A stretch of DNA of 64,000 nt from Blastomyces gilchristii SLH14081. Lineage: Eukaryota; Ascomycota; Eurotiomycetes; Onygenales; Ajellomycetaceae. The stretch is taken from contig NW_003101663.1 of NCBI RefSeq assembly GCF_000003855.2, forward strand, positions 733,312 through 797,311, written 5' to 3'. The notes under the pieces are model-generated. The model was not told where the DNA came from. It saw only the letters and a list, made by a program, of their open reading frames with translations, and searched no databases. The first letter of the stretch is position 1. Every line of letters begins with the position of its first letter. Below are positions 1-12,694 of the stretch, piece by piece. Made by a program: the position numbers and the translations under genes.

Positions 1-241
1 ATCTATATCCTCGGTCAAAAAGGCAACATTTTCTGACAACACCCCTTCATACAGCCTATCACAACTCGTTGGTTTCGCGATGAAACTACGTAACCTTGGA
101 ATATCTGATCACGGGCTTATTCGGGAGCTTAGCTCTCCCCTTGCTGGAAGTTTATATTCTGGCGAAGGCCATTCCCGTTTATATGACGACGAAACACTTT
201 ACCGGTGAGATTTTACAGTCTCCTCTCTTCAAACAAAGCGC

Positions 242-286
<45 letters not shown>

Positions 287-594
287 GATACCCTCAGCAA
301 AATGTGCAATCTATTGACAATTCGTTTTCTTTCAGACTCGCTATCGAGTTCACGCTCGAAACGCTTCCCGTTCCCAATGCCAAACTAGAAATAAACACAT
401 CGAGCCGTTCACCAAACGGAAACCCATACATCCTCCCTTTCGCCATGCGAGGTGTCCTGGAGGAAGAATACGTGCGACGCGAATTATCCGAGGAAACTTC
501 GGAGCTCCTGAAGCTGTTTGACGACTGGAAGCCTTCCAGCAAGGTACTGAAAGATGTCAAGTTTCGCCTTGAAGGGATTAGGTCTAAGCTTTGA
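1..594 (+). CDS. 3' end of an unrecognised protein gene (partial, two exons visible)
   Basis: I do not recognise the family. Exon 1 enters from the left edge and is open in the frame of position 2 up to 204. A GTGAGA donor starts at 205 and a pyrimidine-rich acceptor ends at 335. Exon 2 runs 336-594 and ends in TGA. Joining 204 to 336 keeps one open frame across the splice and gives about 150 visible C-terminal residues. The visible protein is hydrophilic, with no membrane segment, and ends in a charged helix-like tail (DDWKPSSKVLKDVKFRLEG). The 131-bp intron contains a 37-nt A run. Two ATG-started open frames that run into this A run encode poly-lysine and are artefacts of reading through the intron. 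Confidence is good that this is a gene end, low for any function. Confidence 0.7.
243..279. repeat. A37 homopolymer inside an intron
   Basis: An uninterrupted run of 37 A lies between the donor at 205 and the acceptor at 335 of the left-edge gene. Its length is likely polymorphic. It could be a mononucleotide expansion or an old retroposed tail; no flanking duplication was seen. Confidence 0.9.
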
Positions 595-1621
595 GCGATG
601 CCTCTTTGACCTTCTCCTGTCTATATCTATTTTACAGCGTGGTCAGTGAATGGCGTTGTTCTCGTTTCCCAGGAAAAGCGGTGCGTTTGGAATGTCGCTG
701 CTTTCTATTCTTCTGAATTCTTCATTTGCCCACTGCTTCTTTCTTTAGCGGCATTATAGATAGATTTTGTCCTGTGTACGCACACGTTCTACTATCTTGT
801 TGATGTGTGTCGTTTATTCCGTCCTGGTTCCTGCCTGTCTTGGATATGATATTCCTTTGTCGAGCTGTTCAACGCGGGGGGGGGGATGGTGATGTGATCT
901 AATGTAAATAGATAATGTAATTTAGTAACGGTAACCAAATACGCATCTTATAAGTTACAGAGGAACATGTCAGAAAGTGAAGAAGCTACGTGGAATGTGT
1001 TAGGGTTAAGGGAAACAAGGGTGTATAATAAGTCCGAAAAAAATACGCCACGCATTATGCATTGATTGCTAACTGAGGGACTGTGGCGACTAACGATATT
1101 GGTATATAGACGAGAAAAATTGCAAGAAAGAAAAGGCAGAAAGATGTGTAATATACAAGGGAGAGAGGTATCCGGGAAGAAATATGACCTCTAGGCCAAC
1201 CTAAATAAATGGACAGGCGACATCCCAAACAAAAAAGTGAAAAACGAAAATGAAGACGAAAAAAAAGGGAGGTGGTAAGGAGAAGGAAGAAGAAAATTGG
1301 CGGGTATGATGAAAAATGAGGCTAACATATCCAGAAAGATTATGTATATGAAGGGAAATATATCCTGGAAATAAATATATGTGAAATCAGGCGTAAAGTG
1401 AGGGTGGGTCATGGAATCATTCAAATCCGCTGCAAGTGAGGAGAGAGCGAAAAAAAAAAGAGGAAAGAGAGAGAGAGAGGAGATAAGTGAAATGTATCCG
1501 CTGCAAATTTAGCATCCCGCTTGGTCGTTCGCGATAGCCAGAGAGCGGGAGCAGAGGCTTGACGTGATTTCCGAGATGGGAAGACTAGATTTAAGATAGT
1601 CGAAGAAACTCTGCGGGCTAA
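595..1621. other. Intergenic region between convergent genes
   Basis: This stretch holds the 3' flank of the left-edge gene and the 3' flank of the minus-strand transcription factor. I see no convincing coding frame; the 77-codon minus frame at 1191-1424 has no recognisable content. A short G run near 876, A/G-rich stretches at 1240-1320 and a GA-repeat tract near 1450-1480 are the only landmarks. Confidence 0.6.
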
Positions 1622-4600
1622 TTATGGCTGCGGGAAAGCTGTCATGAAAGCGCCTTCAATTTCGTCTAGCACGACCAAAAGAGGGCAATGATTAGATTTA
1701 TTCCAACAAAGGAGCTCTCAACAAAAGTGTAAACTACTAACCTCTCATTCCATCCAGCGCCTCAAACGCTATTGAATAGTTTCTAACGGCAGATATCACA
1801 CACTCCAAACCATACTGAAGCTCATCCGCTAAGTCGTCAGAGGGTTTTAGTGGGTTTCCTTCTACACTGCTAGTGTGGTCTATGACTCGAGATTTATAAT
1901 AAAGCATGAGCATGGCATAGCTGCTCTGCATGGCACAGCAAGCAAAAGAAGGCATAGTCCGTGGAAGGGCGGAAGCAGGATCATCCGAAGGCGATCGCGA
2001 CCTTGGGGAGATACTTACTAGATCCTTATCATCGTATATTGGGGTCGGATACGGGAGGGTGCGGAACATGTGAGCGATGGTGAGAGCGGAGTTTAAACAG
2101 ATCTCCGTTGATTCGTGATTCGTGAATGGAAACGCATCCTCGTTAACCCAAGTTGAGGAGGATGTGGTGGCGCCAGAGACATCTGATGTTGTCGAGCAAG
2201 AGGATGGAGATTGACCCGACGGAGGTATTGTAGGAATATTAGATAAGTTGGTTGAAGCGCAGCAAAGCTTTGAGCTTCCTTGTGCGTCGGCCTCATGCCC
2301 TAGGTACCCTATGCTGGCGCAAGTGAGGTCGCAGTGTTTTTTGATAAAAATGGGGATATCCAAGAATGCACGGAAACGGTGAGTTTTGATGTGGGCGCTG
2401 TTACCATCAGTTCCGCTGTTCATGTACACTAAAAAAAAGGAGCGCAATTATACGGAGTGATCTTACCTCGAAAGCTTGAGAAGGGATATTTTTCGGATAC
2501 TTTGCGCAGTTATTGATTCAGAATCAGTCATCCCATTCAAGGGAGGCATAGATGGGGTAGTCGTGGCGTGGGCCAAAACGGGCCGAATCCAAGCGTCAAC
2601 TTTTTTCATCCGCTCGTATATATATGACATGTTGCCTCGGGCTTTTAGGGCTTGATTAAGATCAAGAATGAATTGAGTCCCAGCAACAAGAGCGTGCTGG
2701 GCTCGCATTAGGATTGACCAACCCTAGACGGTAGATGAATTAGATCACGGACCTGGGTATTAAAATATGAATTAATCTTACCTCTGGGTCCGAAGCAAAA
2801 CGCGGAAACGGGGTCACAAATCGCGGGTCGTTGAGAATGATTGTAGGAGGCTTTCATCGAAAGATAAATCTCAGCCACAGCATTCGAAAAATATATATCC
2901 TAGCGTCTTTAGTAAAACTTACAGTCGTGCTCACGATTGAACCTTGGCAAACGCTGTAATACTGCAGGGCCATATATATATTAGTTCAATGGATATGATA
3001 AACTTCCATGGGACTAGAGTTTTGCATACGGTCATCCACCAAGCGCGTCGTTTCGCTTCAGAATAAATGTTATCTTCAGGTGGCAACGCATGCAACGACA
3101 TATTCATTGCCGTAACAAAAGCCTGACCAGCACGGTGCCGCATTTTGACAAGATTTCCTCGCTGGGCATACTCGTAAACACTAAGAATTAGAAGTGCTAG
3201 AACGGCTTCTAATTCAACAGGTACGTGCGGGTGAAGCGATGGTCGTTTAGGGACGGGATGTTCATTGAGAAGGGCCTGAGAAGGGTTGGCGGCGGACTCC
3301 GCAAGATCGGATTCCGCCTCAACGCTGTCCAAGGAGGCTTTAGAAAACCACTGAGCATACGACCTTCGAAGGAGCACTGACTCTGGTGAAGAAGGATTTG
3401 GGTCTTTTGGATGGGGAACGAGTGCAAGAATGGCTGATATTGCAAGGCTTATGGGCGACTTCGGTATATAACCCAAGGGTGTTTCTGTGGCCTGTAATTT
3501 TGGATTAGAAGATTTCCCTGGGGAATCCAGGGGGCGGTCCACTGCGATGGGAGCATGTGCAGGAGGGAATATCGGAAAATATAGATGGATAAATATGTAA
3601 TATCCATTTAATCTGCAAACCAGATTAGCAAAATTTCTATGGCGCCTAGAAGAGTGAACGCTGTATCATCTATCATTCCTACATGGAAGGCATGGAAACA
3701 CCTACATGTCATGTTCGTTACCGTATACCCTTACCCGTGAGGGATCCTGGCTAGGCATATTAACGGGAACGGGCTCTGTAGCTAGCGTAGCACGCGATAC
3801 ATCTCCACTAGCAGGTACCATTAAATCTTCAAACATCGACTGGACTTCCGGAGAAAAGTCAAGATGTCTCAATCCAGCTCCTGGCACAGCAAGGGAGTCG
3901 AATTGATCAAACACCGCTAATAAAGATAGGTCGATAAGTACTTTTAGTCTTCCGGCCACAAGTAAAAAAAAAAAAAAAAAACGCAAACATAATAGTTAAC
4001 TATCAGATAGTGCTCATTTACCTTCATGTACGCGGGTAAGAGGGAATGTTGACACCCATGACTTATCATGGGGTTCCAAACCCAGGGACGAGGGCTGTCC
4101 CACTTTTTTTTTCCGTGGGCCTCCCCGTTTGCTAGGGAGATAGCTGCATTCTTTCCCCTTACTGGCGCACTGGGTTTAAAAATAATAGTGTTTAGCAAAA
4201 AAAATGCTTCCGCTCTGCTTGTCCATACATCGCTGGGACTGGGGGCAGGGACATTGGACATACCCCTGAACATGTCTCTTTTCCATCGCATCTTACTCTG
4301 GAAGCGCGGCTAATGGCGAATTTCGGGTTATTCATGAGAGTCCATCAAAGGTCATCAAACGTATGAAGTGTGAGCGGGGGGGGGCAAAAAAAAAAAAAAA
4401 AAAAAAAAAAAGCAAACATGCATCATCCACACTTTGAAAAGGGCTGGATCAAAATGCCCCAAGTGCAAGAGGAGGACGAACACACTCACCAGGACAGACA
4501 AGCTACCTTGACAGGCGGTTTGGCAAACTTCTTGCGCGCCGTTTGCTTTTTGATTTTTTCAAATTGGGCCTGGCTATTCTGGTGGTCATGGAGTGAAGCC

Positions 4601-4632
4601 ATCACCATGTCCTTGCCGGTGCCGCTATCCAT
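1622..4632 (-). CDS. Zn2Cys6 fungal transcription factor, XlnR/AraR-like, ten exons
   Basis: Predicted nuclear DNA-binding regulator with an N-terminal zinc binuclear cluster and a fungal-specific middle homology region. I modelled the exons as 4632-4490, 4309-4264, 4169-4022, 3940-3706, 3612-3030, 2961-2923, 2850-2782, 2723-2467, 2415-1742 and 1665-1622. All introns are GT-AG, phases agree, and the total is 2238 bp (745 residues). The cluster is assembled from exons 1-3 with spacing C-x2-C-x6-C-x5-C-x2-C-x6-C, followed by the basic stretch SKRGGPRKKK. The middle region carries ILALVPHPKDPNPSSPESV, VYEYAQRGNL and VCQGSIVSTT, which I associate with the XlnR/AraR-type family. The C-terminus is EIEGAFMTAFPQP in a 44-bp last exon. 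The ATG at 4632 is the first after an in-frame TGA. XlnR and AraR control xylan and arabinan use in Aspergillus; the target here is not known. Exon 5 begins in the conserved YYIFIH segment. Confidence 0.85.
3964..3981. repeat. A18 homopolymer in intron 3 of the transcription factor gene
   Basis: Read on the gene's own strand this is a T run between the donor at 4021 and the acceptor ending at 3941, so it may act as part of the polypyrimidine tract. Confidence 0.85.
4386..4411. repeat. A26 homopolymer in intron 1 of the transcription factor gene
   Basis: On the gene strand this is a 26-nt T run upstream of the acceptor ending at 4310. A separate G run lies next to it at about 4377-4384. Confidence 0.85.
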
Positions 4633-5211
4633 CAAGGAGCTAAGAGGCACACGATATGGCAGTCAATGCAATTAATTGTAGCTTTTCCTCCCCCCTGGAA
4701 AGCAAGCCAAATCGCTGCCCAACTATACCCGGCGAATTCTGACTACACTGAGGCCAGTAGAGATGATAAAAGCAATAACCTCGAATCAGAAGAACAGCGT
4801 ATGTATACTGTTTTTTCCTGTGCAAGCACTGTGGGTGGTTATGGTATGTATGGTCGATGTTAGCGTTGGTCACGGTCATGTGTTGGCGGTTTGCCGGCTT
4901 ATTCAGCAGCGCCGAAGCCATGGGTGCTGCAAACCCCGATGTGGCTGATCCGGGGTTTGCTCTATACTCTCTGAAATGGCGGACGCTTTTGTGAACAACA
5001 ACAGCTCGAGAGCACCATGCTTGAGCAGAGGAGACGCGGGCATTGAGAGTATCCATAAATTGATGTGTACGGAGTACAGCCCGTAGATTTCTTTATGAAC
5101 TCCTCGACCCGACCCGAGCTTGCTATTATTGGTTATTTTGCAGAACTACATCCCATAAGAATACATCATTATGAATAGTTACATGTAATAATAAATCAAA
5201 GGTATCGGAAT
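4633..5211. other. Intergenic: transcription factor promoter and IRS4 3' flank
   Basis: Both flanking genes are on the minus strand, so this stretch holds the 5' region of the transcription factor and the 3' end of the IRS4-like gene. The 138-codon minus frame at 4640-5056 shows no recognisable domain and is not supported as a gene. Confidence 0.55.
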
Positions 5212-6909
5212 CTAGCTAGTCCCGGGAATGTGAACACTATCCCATACACTCTGGGAGACGTTAATTGGAAGCTTTCGTCCTTTCAAACACTGGTCGACTA
5301 GCCACATGCCCACCACGAATTCCTGGCGAGTGAGCATCCTCCTACTGTCGTGGCAGACAAGATCCCAAATTTGCCCAAGGATGATGGGCTGTAGTCGGCT
5401 CCGGGACCATATATCCTTCACCACGAGATTCAACACCATATCTCGTAGCGGGGCCCCTGAGGCCCCAGGGAGGCTGCGTTCATCAATCAACAGGCCTCTG
5501 TTCGCAGCCCATACCCCTTCATACCGTTTCCGCTCGCGGTCCGTAATTCGATCTCGCCACCGTTTTCGATCGCCCTCACGATGCTTGTTTGGATGCGTTT
5601 TGATTATACGATGACGGTGGAACTTTTTCAGCCGTTTGGCTTCATCGTCATTTTTTGGTTCCTGGCGCAACGTTTGTCTCATTCCCTTGGCGGGACTGGA
5701 CGTACGAGACTCATTCTTGTGAGGGCTATGTAGGGGGTTTAGTGAAGCGCGGGAGCGAGAACCTCGATGTGGTGGTGGTGGTGGAGGAGTCTTTTTGGAC
5801 GGGGATGGTGCTCTTGAGGATGCTAAAGATGAAGCTGCTAAAGCACCAGCCAATGAACTTTCAGACAACCCTGAATGATGGGGTCGCAGGCTCGATCGGG
5901 AAGATCGGGAAGGTAACAATTGGGATCTTGGGTCTCCGGTGTTTGTAATCGCGGAACGGATACTCATAGGTCTTGCTGTGTTGGCAGAATTTGGCTCGTT
6001 TCCAATGGTGATGGCGGCCTTGGTAACTAGATTCTTCGCTGGGATCTTTTGTTGTGATGGGCTGGGTTTATTCGCAGTAGCCATTGGCAGCCTTGGTGGT
6101 AACGGAGGGCCATGGTTGCCTGGAGAAAAAGAAGGCCTCTTTTGTAGGTCTTGCGGTGATGGCTGTGATATCTCCCTGTTAACTGAGCTGGAAGGTAAAG
6201 AGGATCCCGTAGGCTCCTTCCTTGGCAGGCCATCCGGTCCCCCGGGGCCAACATTCTGAAGCCCGCGAGGATCATTAGACTGCTTGTTCTTATCTGCAAC
6301 GACTGGCGATGCCCTCGTAGGGCTATTCTGTCCACCAAGGAAGTCGTTTCGGCTCATCAGATCCGGTAAAATACTTGAAGCAGATGGTCCATCATAGAGA
6401 CCTTGGCTGTGGTCGTTTTGCTGAACTGGTGAACTAAGTCCCCGATTTCCCCTAGCCGGTACTGCTGGTGAAGTCCGCGCTGTAGATTTGCCTACAGCCA
6501 GCTCGGCAGCGATCTGCTGGGGACCAACCGTTCCTGGGCGAGATGTGTTTGAGTCGCGATTGGATCCAGTCTGTGATAATGTGGACTCTTGAGCTTCGCT
6601 AAACAGTTTAATCCGGTCCCCGACTATCCCCGCAGAACTTTGGGGGAATGTATCCTGCTGCATATCGTCATCCTGTGTTTCGAATCTATGGGGGCCCAGA
6701 TCCATCGCGGCAAGCCTTCTCGAATTCCTCGTGCTGTTGGCAGATTGTGTTGTTGTGAGCTTGCCTGATCCATTCGCATCAAAGGCTAATGACGCTCCAC
6801 GCAGAGCGGCGGATTGAACATTGGGTTTGGATGGGACTGCAGGTGGCTGTTTGGGCCGTTGAGACCCTGCTCGTGAGCCCAAGTCGCGATTGAGATCGTC
6901 GTCCGTCAT
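5212..6909 (-). CDS. IRS4: IRS4-like EH-domain protein
   Basis: Single open frame of 565 residues. The first 440 or so residues are low complexity: rich in Ser, Pro, Arg and Gln, with proline runs (KKTPPPPPPHRG) and many basic SR/SP pairs, as expected for a disordered adaptor region. The C-terminal part, about residues 455-552, reads as a degenerate EH domain with RERKRYEGVWAANRGLL at its start and LGQIWDLVCHD then RQEFVVGMWLVD in its EF-hand-like half. In yeast, Irs4 and Tax4 are EH-domain proteins linked to phosphatidylinositol 4,5-bisphosphate metabolism, autophagy and rDNA silencing. The start at 6909 is the first ATG after an in-frame TAG, and no intron is needed. Function here is inferred from domain order only. 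Confidence 0.82.
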   Translation of the reverse strand: MTDDDLNRDLGSRAGSQRPKQPPAVPSKPNVQSAALRGASLAFDANGSGKLTTTQSANSTRNSRRLAAMDLGPHRFETQDDDMQQDTFPQSSAGIVGDRIKLFSEAQESTLSQTGSNRDSNTSRPGTVGPQQIAAELAVGKSTARTSPAVPARGNRGLSSPVQQNDHSQGLYDGPSASSILPDLMSRNDFLGGQNSPTRASPVVADKNKQSNDPRGLQNVGPGGPDGLPRKEPTGSSLPSSSVNREISQPSPQDLQKRPSFSPGNHGPPLPPRLPMATANKPSPSQQKIPAKNLVTKAAITIGNEPNSANTARPMSIRSAITNTGDPRSQLLPSRSSRSSLRPHHSGLSESSLAGALAASSLASSRAPSPSKKTPPPPPPHRGSRSRASLNPLHSPHKNESRTSSPAKGMRQTLRQEPKNDDEAKRLKKFHRHRIIKTHPNKHREGDRKRWRDRITDRERKRYEGVWAANRGLLIDERSLPGASGAPLRDMVLNLVVKDIWSRSRLQPIILGQIWDLVCHDSRRMLTRQEFVVGMWLVDQCLKGRKLPINVSQSVWDSVHIPGTS

Positions 6910-7513
6910 GGGGGCATCTGATTGGTGGGCGTACTCGATGATATTCTCTTTCTATATACTTGGGCGGTTCCAAAACTTGAATATGTATCTTTCTACTGGC
7001 TCATCATAATTGTTGATGTGCGCTTCACGGCACTTGATCGACCGGAAGGAATTCGCGATGTGAAACGCTCCACGGTATTTGATATTAGATTGCTTGAAAC
7101 TGAGAAGTTTGTACGGGCTATAATAGGTAACTGCTTATGTGAGGCTGTATGCTGCCTGAAGGGACTCGACAAGCGTATCATACCATACCGTCGAAGCAGT
7201 CAAGCTATCTTGGGAGGTCGCATTGAGCATTGTTGTTCAGGGGTAGGATGGGACGTTGGTTAACTCAGCTAGCCTGGCCTCTCAGCCCTATCCCATACCA
7301 GATCGGGTAATCTCCATGAAGTTTCAAGGTTGGATTATTTTTGGATCACCCGTAACATCCGTATTAAATAATAATTTTACCACCATTGTTCCGCAATGAT
7401 AACCTGCGATTTTTTTCTCTCCAATATAATTTACTTCCTCTGCTCTATTTACAAGTAACAAGAATGAAGGATCGACTGAGTGCTTTCGAAATAAAAGCAC
7501 TGAGGAAAGAGGG

Positions 7514-7557
<44 letters not shown>

Positions 7558-7616
7558 CGAAACTTAAAGAAGACAAAGGATAACAAGTGCTCAGTTATAA
7601 TGATTTGATGCAATAG
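6910..7616. other. Intergenic: IRS4 promoter side and left flank of Gypsy A
   Basis: Upstream region of the IRS4-like gene. It contains an A42 run at 7514-7555 and ends at the target duplication AATAG (7617-7621) of Gypsy A. The plus-strand frame at 6922-7263 (113 codons) has no recognisable domain and overlaps the promoter, so I did not call it. Confidence 0.55.
7514..7555. repeat. A42 homopolymer
   Basis: The longest homopolymer in the window, about 60 bp before the 5' LTR of Gypsy A. Open frames crossing it only encode poly-lysine. Confidence 0.9.
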
Positions 7617-7621
7617 AATAG

Positions 7622-7814
7622 TATAAGGATCTTAGGGCATAGGGCATGGTCAGGTGACTCACACAAGCCTCGCCATCTCATATTCACCCGCTCATCTCTA
7701 GCTTAGATAGCTTCTTCTTCTTCTTCTTCTTCTTCTTCTTCAAGATTCAGTTTCAATATGATCTAGTCTACTGCTGCTATTCACTCTGGTAAAGTTAATC
7801 TTCATTCTGTAACA
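7622..7814 (+). repeat. 5' LTR of Gypsy A
   Basis: 193 bp, matching 12998-13190. It starts TATAAGG and ends TGTAACA; the usual TG start may have become TA by mutation. It contains a TTC microsatellite. Every difference from the 3' LTR is a transition. Confidence 0.93.
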
Positions 7815-7904
7815 TTACTGAATCTTCTCATCTCACTATCAGTCATAGATCTGCAGCATTTTTTTTTTCTACATCTTCATATGCAGTGTTCTGCAGCAAA
7901 AAAA

Positions 7905-10900
7905 AATGGCACTCAGTCAAATCACACAAATTCAAGCTCTTACAGATCAAGTCAATGAACTAATCACTCAGAACTATTAAATAACTGATGTCAATGCACA
8001 ACTCATCTAATGTTTGAAAATACTGAAAGTCATCACTTATATGAAAGATATACTCTCAGCTCTGATTCATCATCAACTTATAATTATTATTACTAAGATG
8101 AAATTGTGTGAATCAGATATCTTTGATAAGACTAGTGACATCTGTTTCTGACTACTAAATATGAATGATAATATCTGTGAATGTCTTATTATCAATGAAG
8201 TCTTCAAAATCTCTTTCAGTATCAGCTATCTTAGCTCTAAGATTTATTAATGTGTTCAGTGAATATAAATAAAATATGATATGTATATTATCATCTGAGA
8301 TATTCTGAAGATATGACTCTGTGATAACTACTGAGAGATCAACACAGCTCTCACTGCAGAGCTATGAATAAACTCTCTTTATATGCAATACAATCAATGT
8401 GCTGTAGACTTTATTACTGACTTTAAGATTATTATAGCAGACTTGAAATGAAATGATTCTATACTATATATTACATTCTGTACTAAGTTGATAACATTAA
8501 TTCTTTATCAGATTAATCAAGTCTATTTTAATACTTGATCAGTATTCTTCACTGAATGAAAGAAGGCTGTCACAATAATAAAGAGTTATATTTTCATATT
8601 ATGTTAACTCATCTCATAGAACTGTTAAGTTAAATTTGATTTTATATGAAATAATACAATCTCTAATATCACTGTCAACAGAGATTGTTTCAGATTATTA
8701 TACAGTAGCAACAAGAATCTGAACATTATAGATAATAAATACTGAAAATATCAATGTGAAGATGCCTGCATCTGATATGAATAAATAAGACACTGAATAG
8801 CAGAATGCTATACTCATCTAATATCAGTCTCTATACACTTATCTGTAGAGATCTATAACTGTCAGAATACCTCTATATCTATGATTATTAATAATTACTC
8901 ATACACAGTCTTCTTAGATTGTGCTGTCACATGCTCTTCATTCTTCTCTTCAAAACTAAAAAATGAATCAGCATGTTACTAGAGACAGTCACATGTATAA
9001 ACAAGTCTTAAGTTAATCTCTTCACTTAGCAGATTAATGAATACATCTTATTCATGAAGATCATTTGCTATAATATATTAATTCTCAATACTGTCTCAGC
9101 TCTCAATAACATGATATGTTTTATACATTATATCTTCAACACTCTTTCTAATATAAAATATCTCAGCTGTGTCACTCTCTCAGTCTTAGTTAACTCTGAT
9201 ACAGAGTCAAATATCATAATCTCAAAAGTGATAGAAGTATTAAATACTGTTAAAATATCAGTAGCAGAGATCTCTCTGAAGAATTTACAGTACTGCTTAT
9301 ATTAAACAGCTCTCTTTATCTATAAACTGACTCTGTCAAACTCTGACAGACAGCTGATCACACACTACTTTCACTCTATGTCAATAGTCTTATCTCTTAT
9401 CCTAGGCATGCTCTGGCTATATAACATGAACCCCGACATTCATTGAAACACAGGTCAGATATTCAACAGATTTCAGATATATTAATAAGATATAGAAGAT
9501 ATTCTATTATGAGAATCTCTTAGAGAGAAAATGATTCTCATCATAGCCTGATTACAATTCTCTGAATTAACACAATCAGTATCAGACACTCTGCTACCTC
9601 AATTAGAGGATTTTCAGAATGTTTTTCATCTACTCACAGCAAACTCTCTTCCCCCATGTTCAGATACAGATATGAAGATAACTTTGATAAATAATAAAAC
9701 TCTCAAGAAGAGTTCACTATATAATATGAGTGAGAAGAAACTACAGCTTCTGAAGAAGTACATTGATGAGAATTTGAAATAAGAATTTATTCAGTCTAGT
9801 AAAAGCTCTCATGCATCTTCAGTATTATTCACTCTCAAGAAGAACAGCTCTAAAAGATTTTATATTGACTACAGAAATCTAAATACAATCACAGTCAAAA
9901 ATTAATATATAATATCTCTAATTTCAGAGCTTCTGAAAAGATTTAACAGAATTCAATAAGTTATAAAGCTAGATCTGGTTCACATCTTTCATCTGCTATG
10001 AATTACAGAGAGTTATGAATATCTCACAGCTTTTAAAACATATTATGAAAATTATGAATATCTGGTTATTTTCTTCAGTCTCTGCAACTCTCTCAGTCAC
10101 TTTCAACAGTATATTCAGACAGTTCTTCTCTTATATATAGATAAATTTACTGTGGTCTACATAGATGATGTTATCATATACATAAAAGATGATAGTTTAG
10201 AGACTCACTGACAACATGTCTGAAAGATGCTTCAGAAATTCAGACAGGCTCAGCTGATATACAACCTCTTTAAATACTGCTTTCTACAGAAAGAAATTGA
10301 CTTTGTGAGCTATATAATTGATCATCACAGCATAAGAATGAACTCAAAGTGTGTAGAAGCTATAGTATCATGACTCACTTTTAAATCTATTCAAGATATC
10401 TGTGAATTTCTGAGATTCTGTAACTTTTATCACTACTTCATACACTGCTATAGTAAAGTTACTCTATCAATGATAAATCTACTGAAAGCTAATAAGATCT
10501 TTCTATGAATAGACACTGAAGGCTTCAGTTTTCAGCTGCTGAAAGATGAATTTATCAAGATCTCTCTTCTCATCTTCTACTCTAATAAATTAGAAATCAT
10601 AATCTTCTGTGATATCAGTGACTATATTATAAGTGAAATTCTTATACAGAAAGAAGCAGATGAATATCTACACTCAGTTACATTCTACAGCAGAAAAATG
10701 ACAAATGTAGAATATAATTATAATATATATGATCAGAAAATGCTGACTATTATAGAGTTAATCAGATATTGAAGTCACTTTATACAGAGTAATTATCATG
10801 AAATAGTTATTTATAGTGATTATAATAATCTTCTTTTCTTTCTAACAATTAAAGTACTCAGTTATTATCAGATCTGCTGAACACAGTATCTGAGTGAGCT

Positions 10901-12480
10901 AGACATTGTTATTAAGTATAAGAAAGATTATAAAAACTTAACAGATACTTCTAATCAGTACTCAGACTACAGATCAAAGTCAGAGAAGCTGACAGAGCTT
11001 AATAACAATTTTCATTACTTTCTGAACAGATTGTAAGATTATCTTTATTAAGTCAGAATAGTTACTATATTGATAGCTATAGATATTCAGAATGATCTCA
11101 CTCTCAGCTCACTTCTAGACATTATATACTAACATCTTCTAAAGAATCTTGAATCTCTTATCTCTCTTACTAATTATAATTATCTAGAGAATTAAGCTAT
11201 TGAGAATGAACTGCTCTTCTATCAGAATTGTATTGTAGTCTCTGAACATCTTCTTATAAAGTAACTTCTTTTAGAATACTTTCATGATGCTCTTATCACT
11301 GATCACTCTGATTTCTGTTAAATATACAGTCTAATTCAACACTGATTCTATTGATCTCATATATATCAAGAAATTGATAAATATTGCAAGAAGTGTGAGA
11401 CATGTAAGTGTGTAAAACCTATATCACATTGTATATACAGTGAGCTAACACCAGTTCTTATTTCAAATGTTAACTGATATACAGTTACACTCAACTTCAT
11501 CATTGATCTTTCTAAATTACTCTGTACAGTAACAGAAGCTATCTTTAATATTATTCTAATCATTATCTGTAAATAATTAAAGAGGTCATACTACATATCT
11601 ACAGTCATTAATATTACTTCAGAGACACTTACTTATCTTTTCATTAATAACATAGTTTATCTATATAATATATCTACTATTCTCATCTCAGACAGAAATT
11701 ATCTATTTATCTCAGAATTTTAACAAACTCTCTTACAAACTCTGAACACAGATCACAGACTTTCAACAGTATATTATTCACAGACTGATAAATAAACAGA
11801 AAAACAGAACTGAGAGTTAGAAATCTATATTTATCTTTATATAGACTATCTTTAAATTAACTGAATGAATCTTCTAACTCTTGCAGAGTTTGTATACAGC
11901 AATTCAGTTTATTCAGCACTAGATATTATACTCTTTTTTATAAATCTAGAACATCATTCATCATCACTGACTATACTCAATTTCTCAGTCTCAGAACTGA
12001 ATCACTCAGATACTGAATATCATATAATACTAATCAGAGAAGCTCAAGAAGAGACTTACTCTTATCTACTATATATTCAAGATCTCATGACTTACTATAT
12101 CTGTAACAATTCTCAAGAATTCAAAGAAGAAGATTTAGTCTTTCTCAATGATAAAAATATAAAAATAAGATATCTTAATAAGAAGTTGAATCATAAGTTT
12201 CTAGAACTCTTCACAGTATAAAAATGTATTGACACTCAAGCTTACAAGCTATCACTATTCTCATTATACTGTATATATAATGTTTTTCATATCTCTCTTC
12301 TAGAATCTCACAGAGTTATAGAAATCAATAACAATCACACACTCTCAGAGATTATTCACTCAGAGATAGATAATATGAATGAAGACTATGATATTGATGA
12401 GATTTTAGATATGAAACTTATAAGAGAAAACAAAGTCAAGTTTCTCATATATTAACTTGAAAAAGAATCTTAGTTTAATG
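7905..12480 (+). pseudogene. gag-pol remnant of Gypsy A
   Basis: Stop-riddled coding relic. Recognisable pieces are the gag-like start MALSQITQIQALTDQ at about 7905, a protease-like LVNSDTESNII near 9190, reverse transcriptase with FYIDYRNLNTI near 9860 and the active-site box VVYIDDVIIYIKD near 10155, an integrase zinc finger with KKCETCKC near 11395, and a chromodomain segment DIDEILDMKLIRENK near 12390. Stops are TGA, TAA and TAG in former Trp and Gln positions. No intact protein is possible. Confidence 0.85.
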
Positions 12481-12694
12481 AGTGAATAAATCTCACTCAT
12501 CTTATCAATACTCAATCACATATAAAGATCTTCTATAAGTACTACTTACACTGACTGCAGTCTTCTTCACTCAGTAATATTATTCTCAGTGTATCAGCTG
12601 AAATAATCAGTTAAGTAGATATACTTCTCTCATTTCAAGTTCAATATCACAGATTATAATAATATCAACATAGTGATCTAATACAATAATCAGC

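Noticed and set aside
4640..5056. 138-codon minus-strand frame
   Set aside because: Lies upstream of the transcription factor start, in another context, without domain signals. The zinc-cluster exon begins at 4632 after an in-frame stop.
6922..7263. 113-codon plus-strand open frame upstream of IRS4
   Set aside because: No recognisable domain, sits in the promoter region, and has no matching partner frame.
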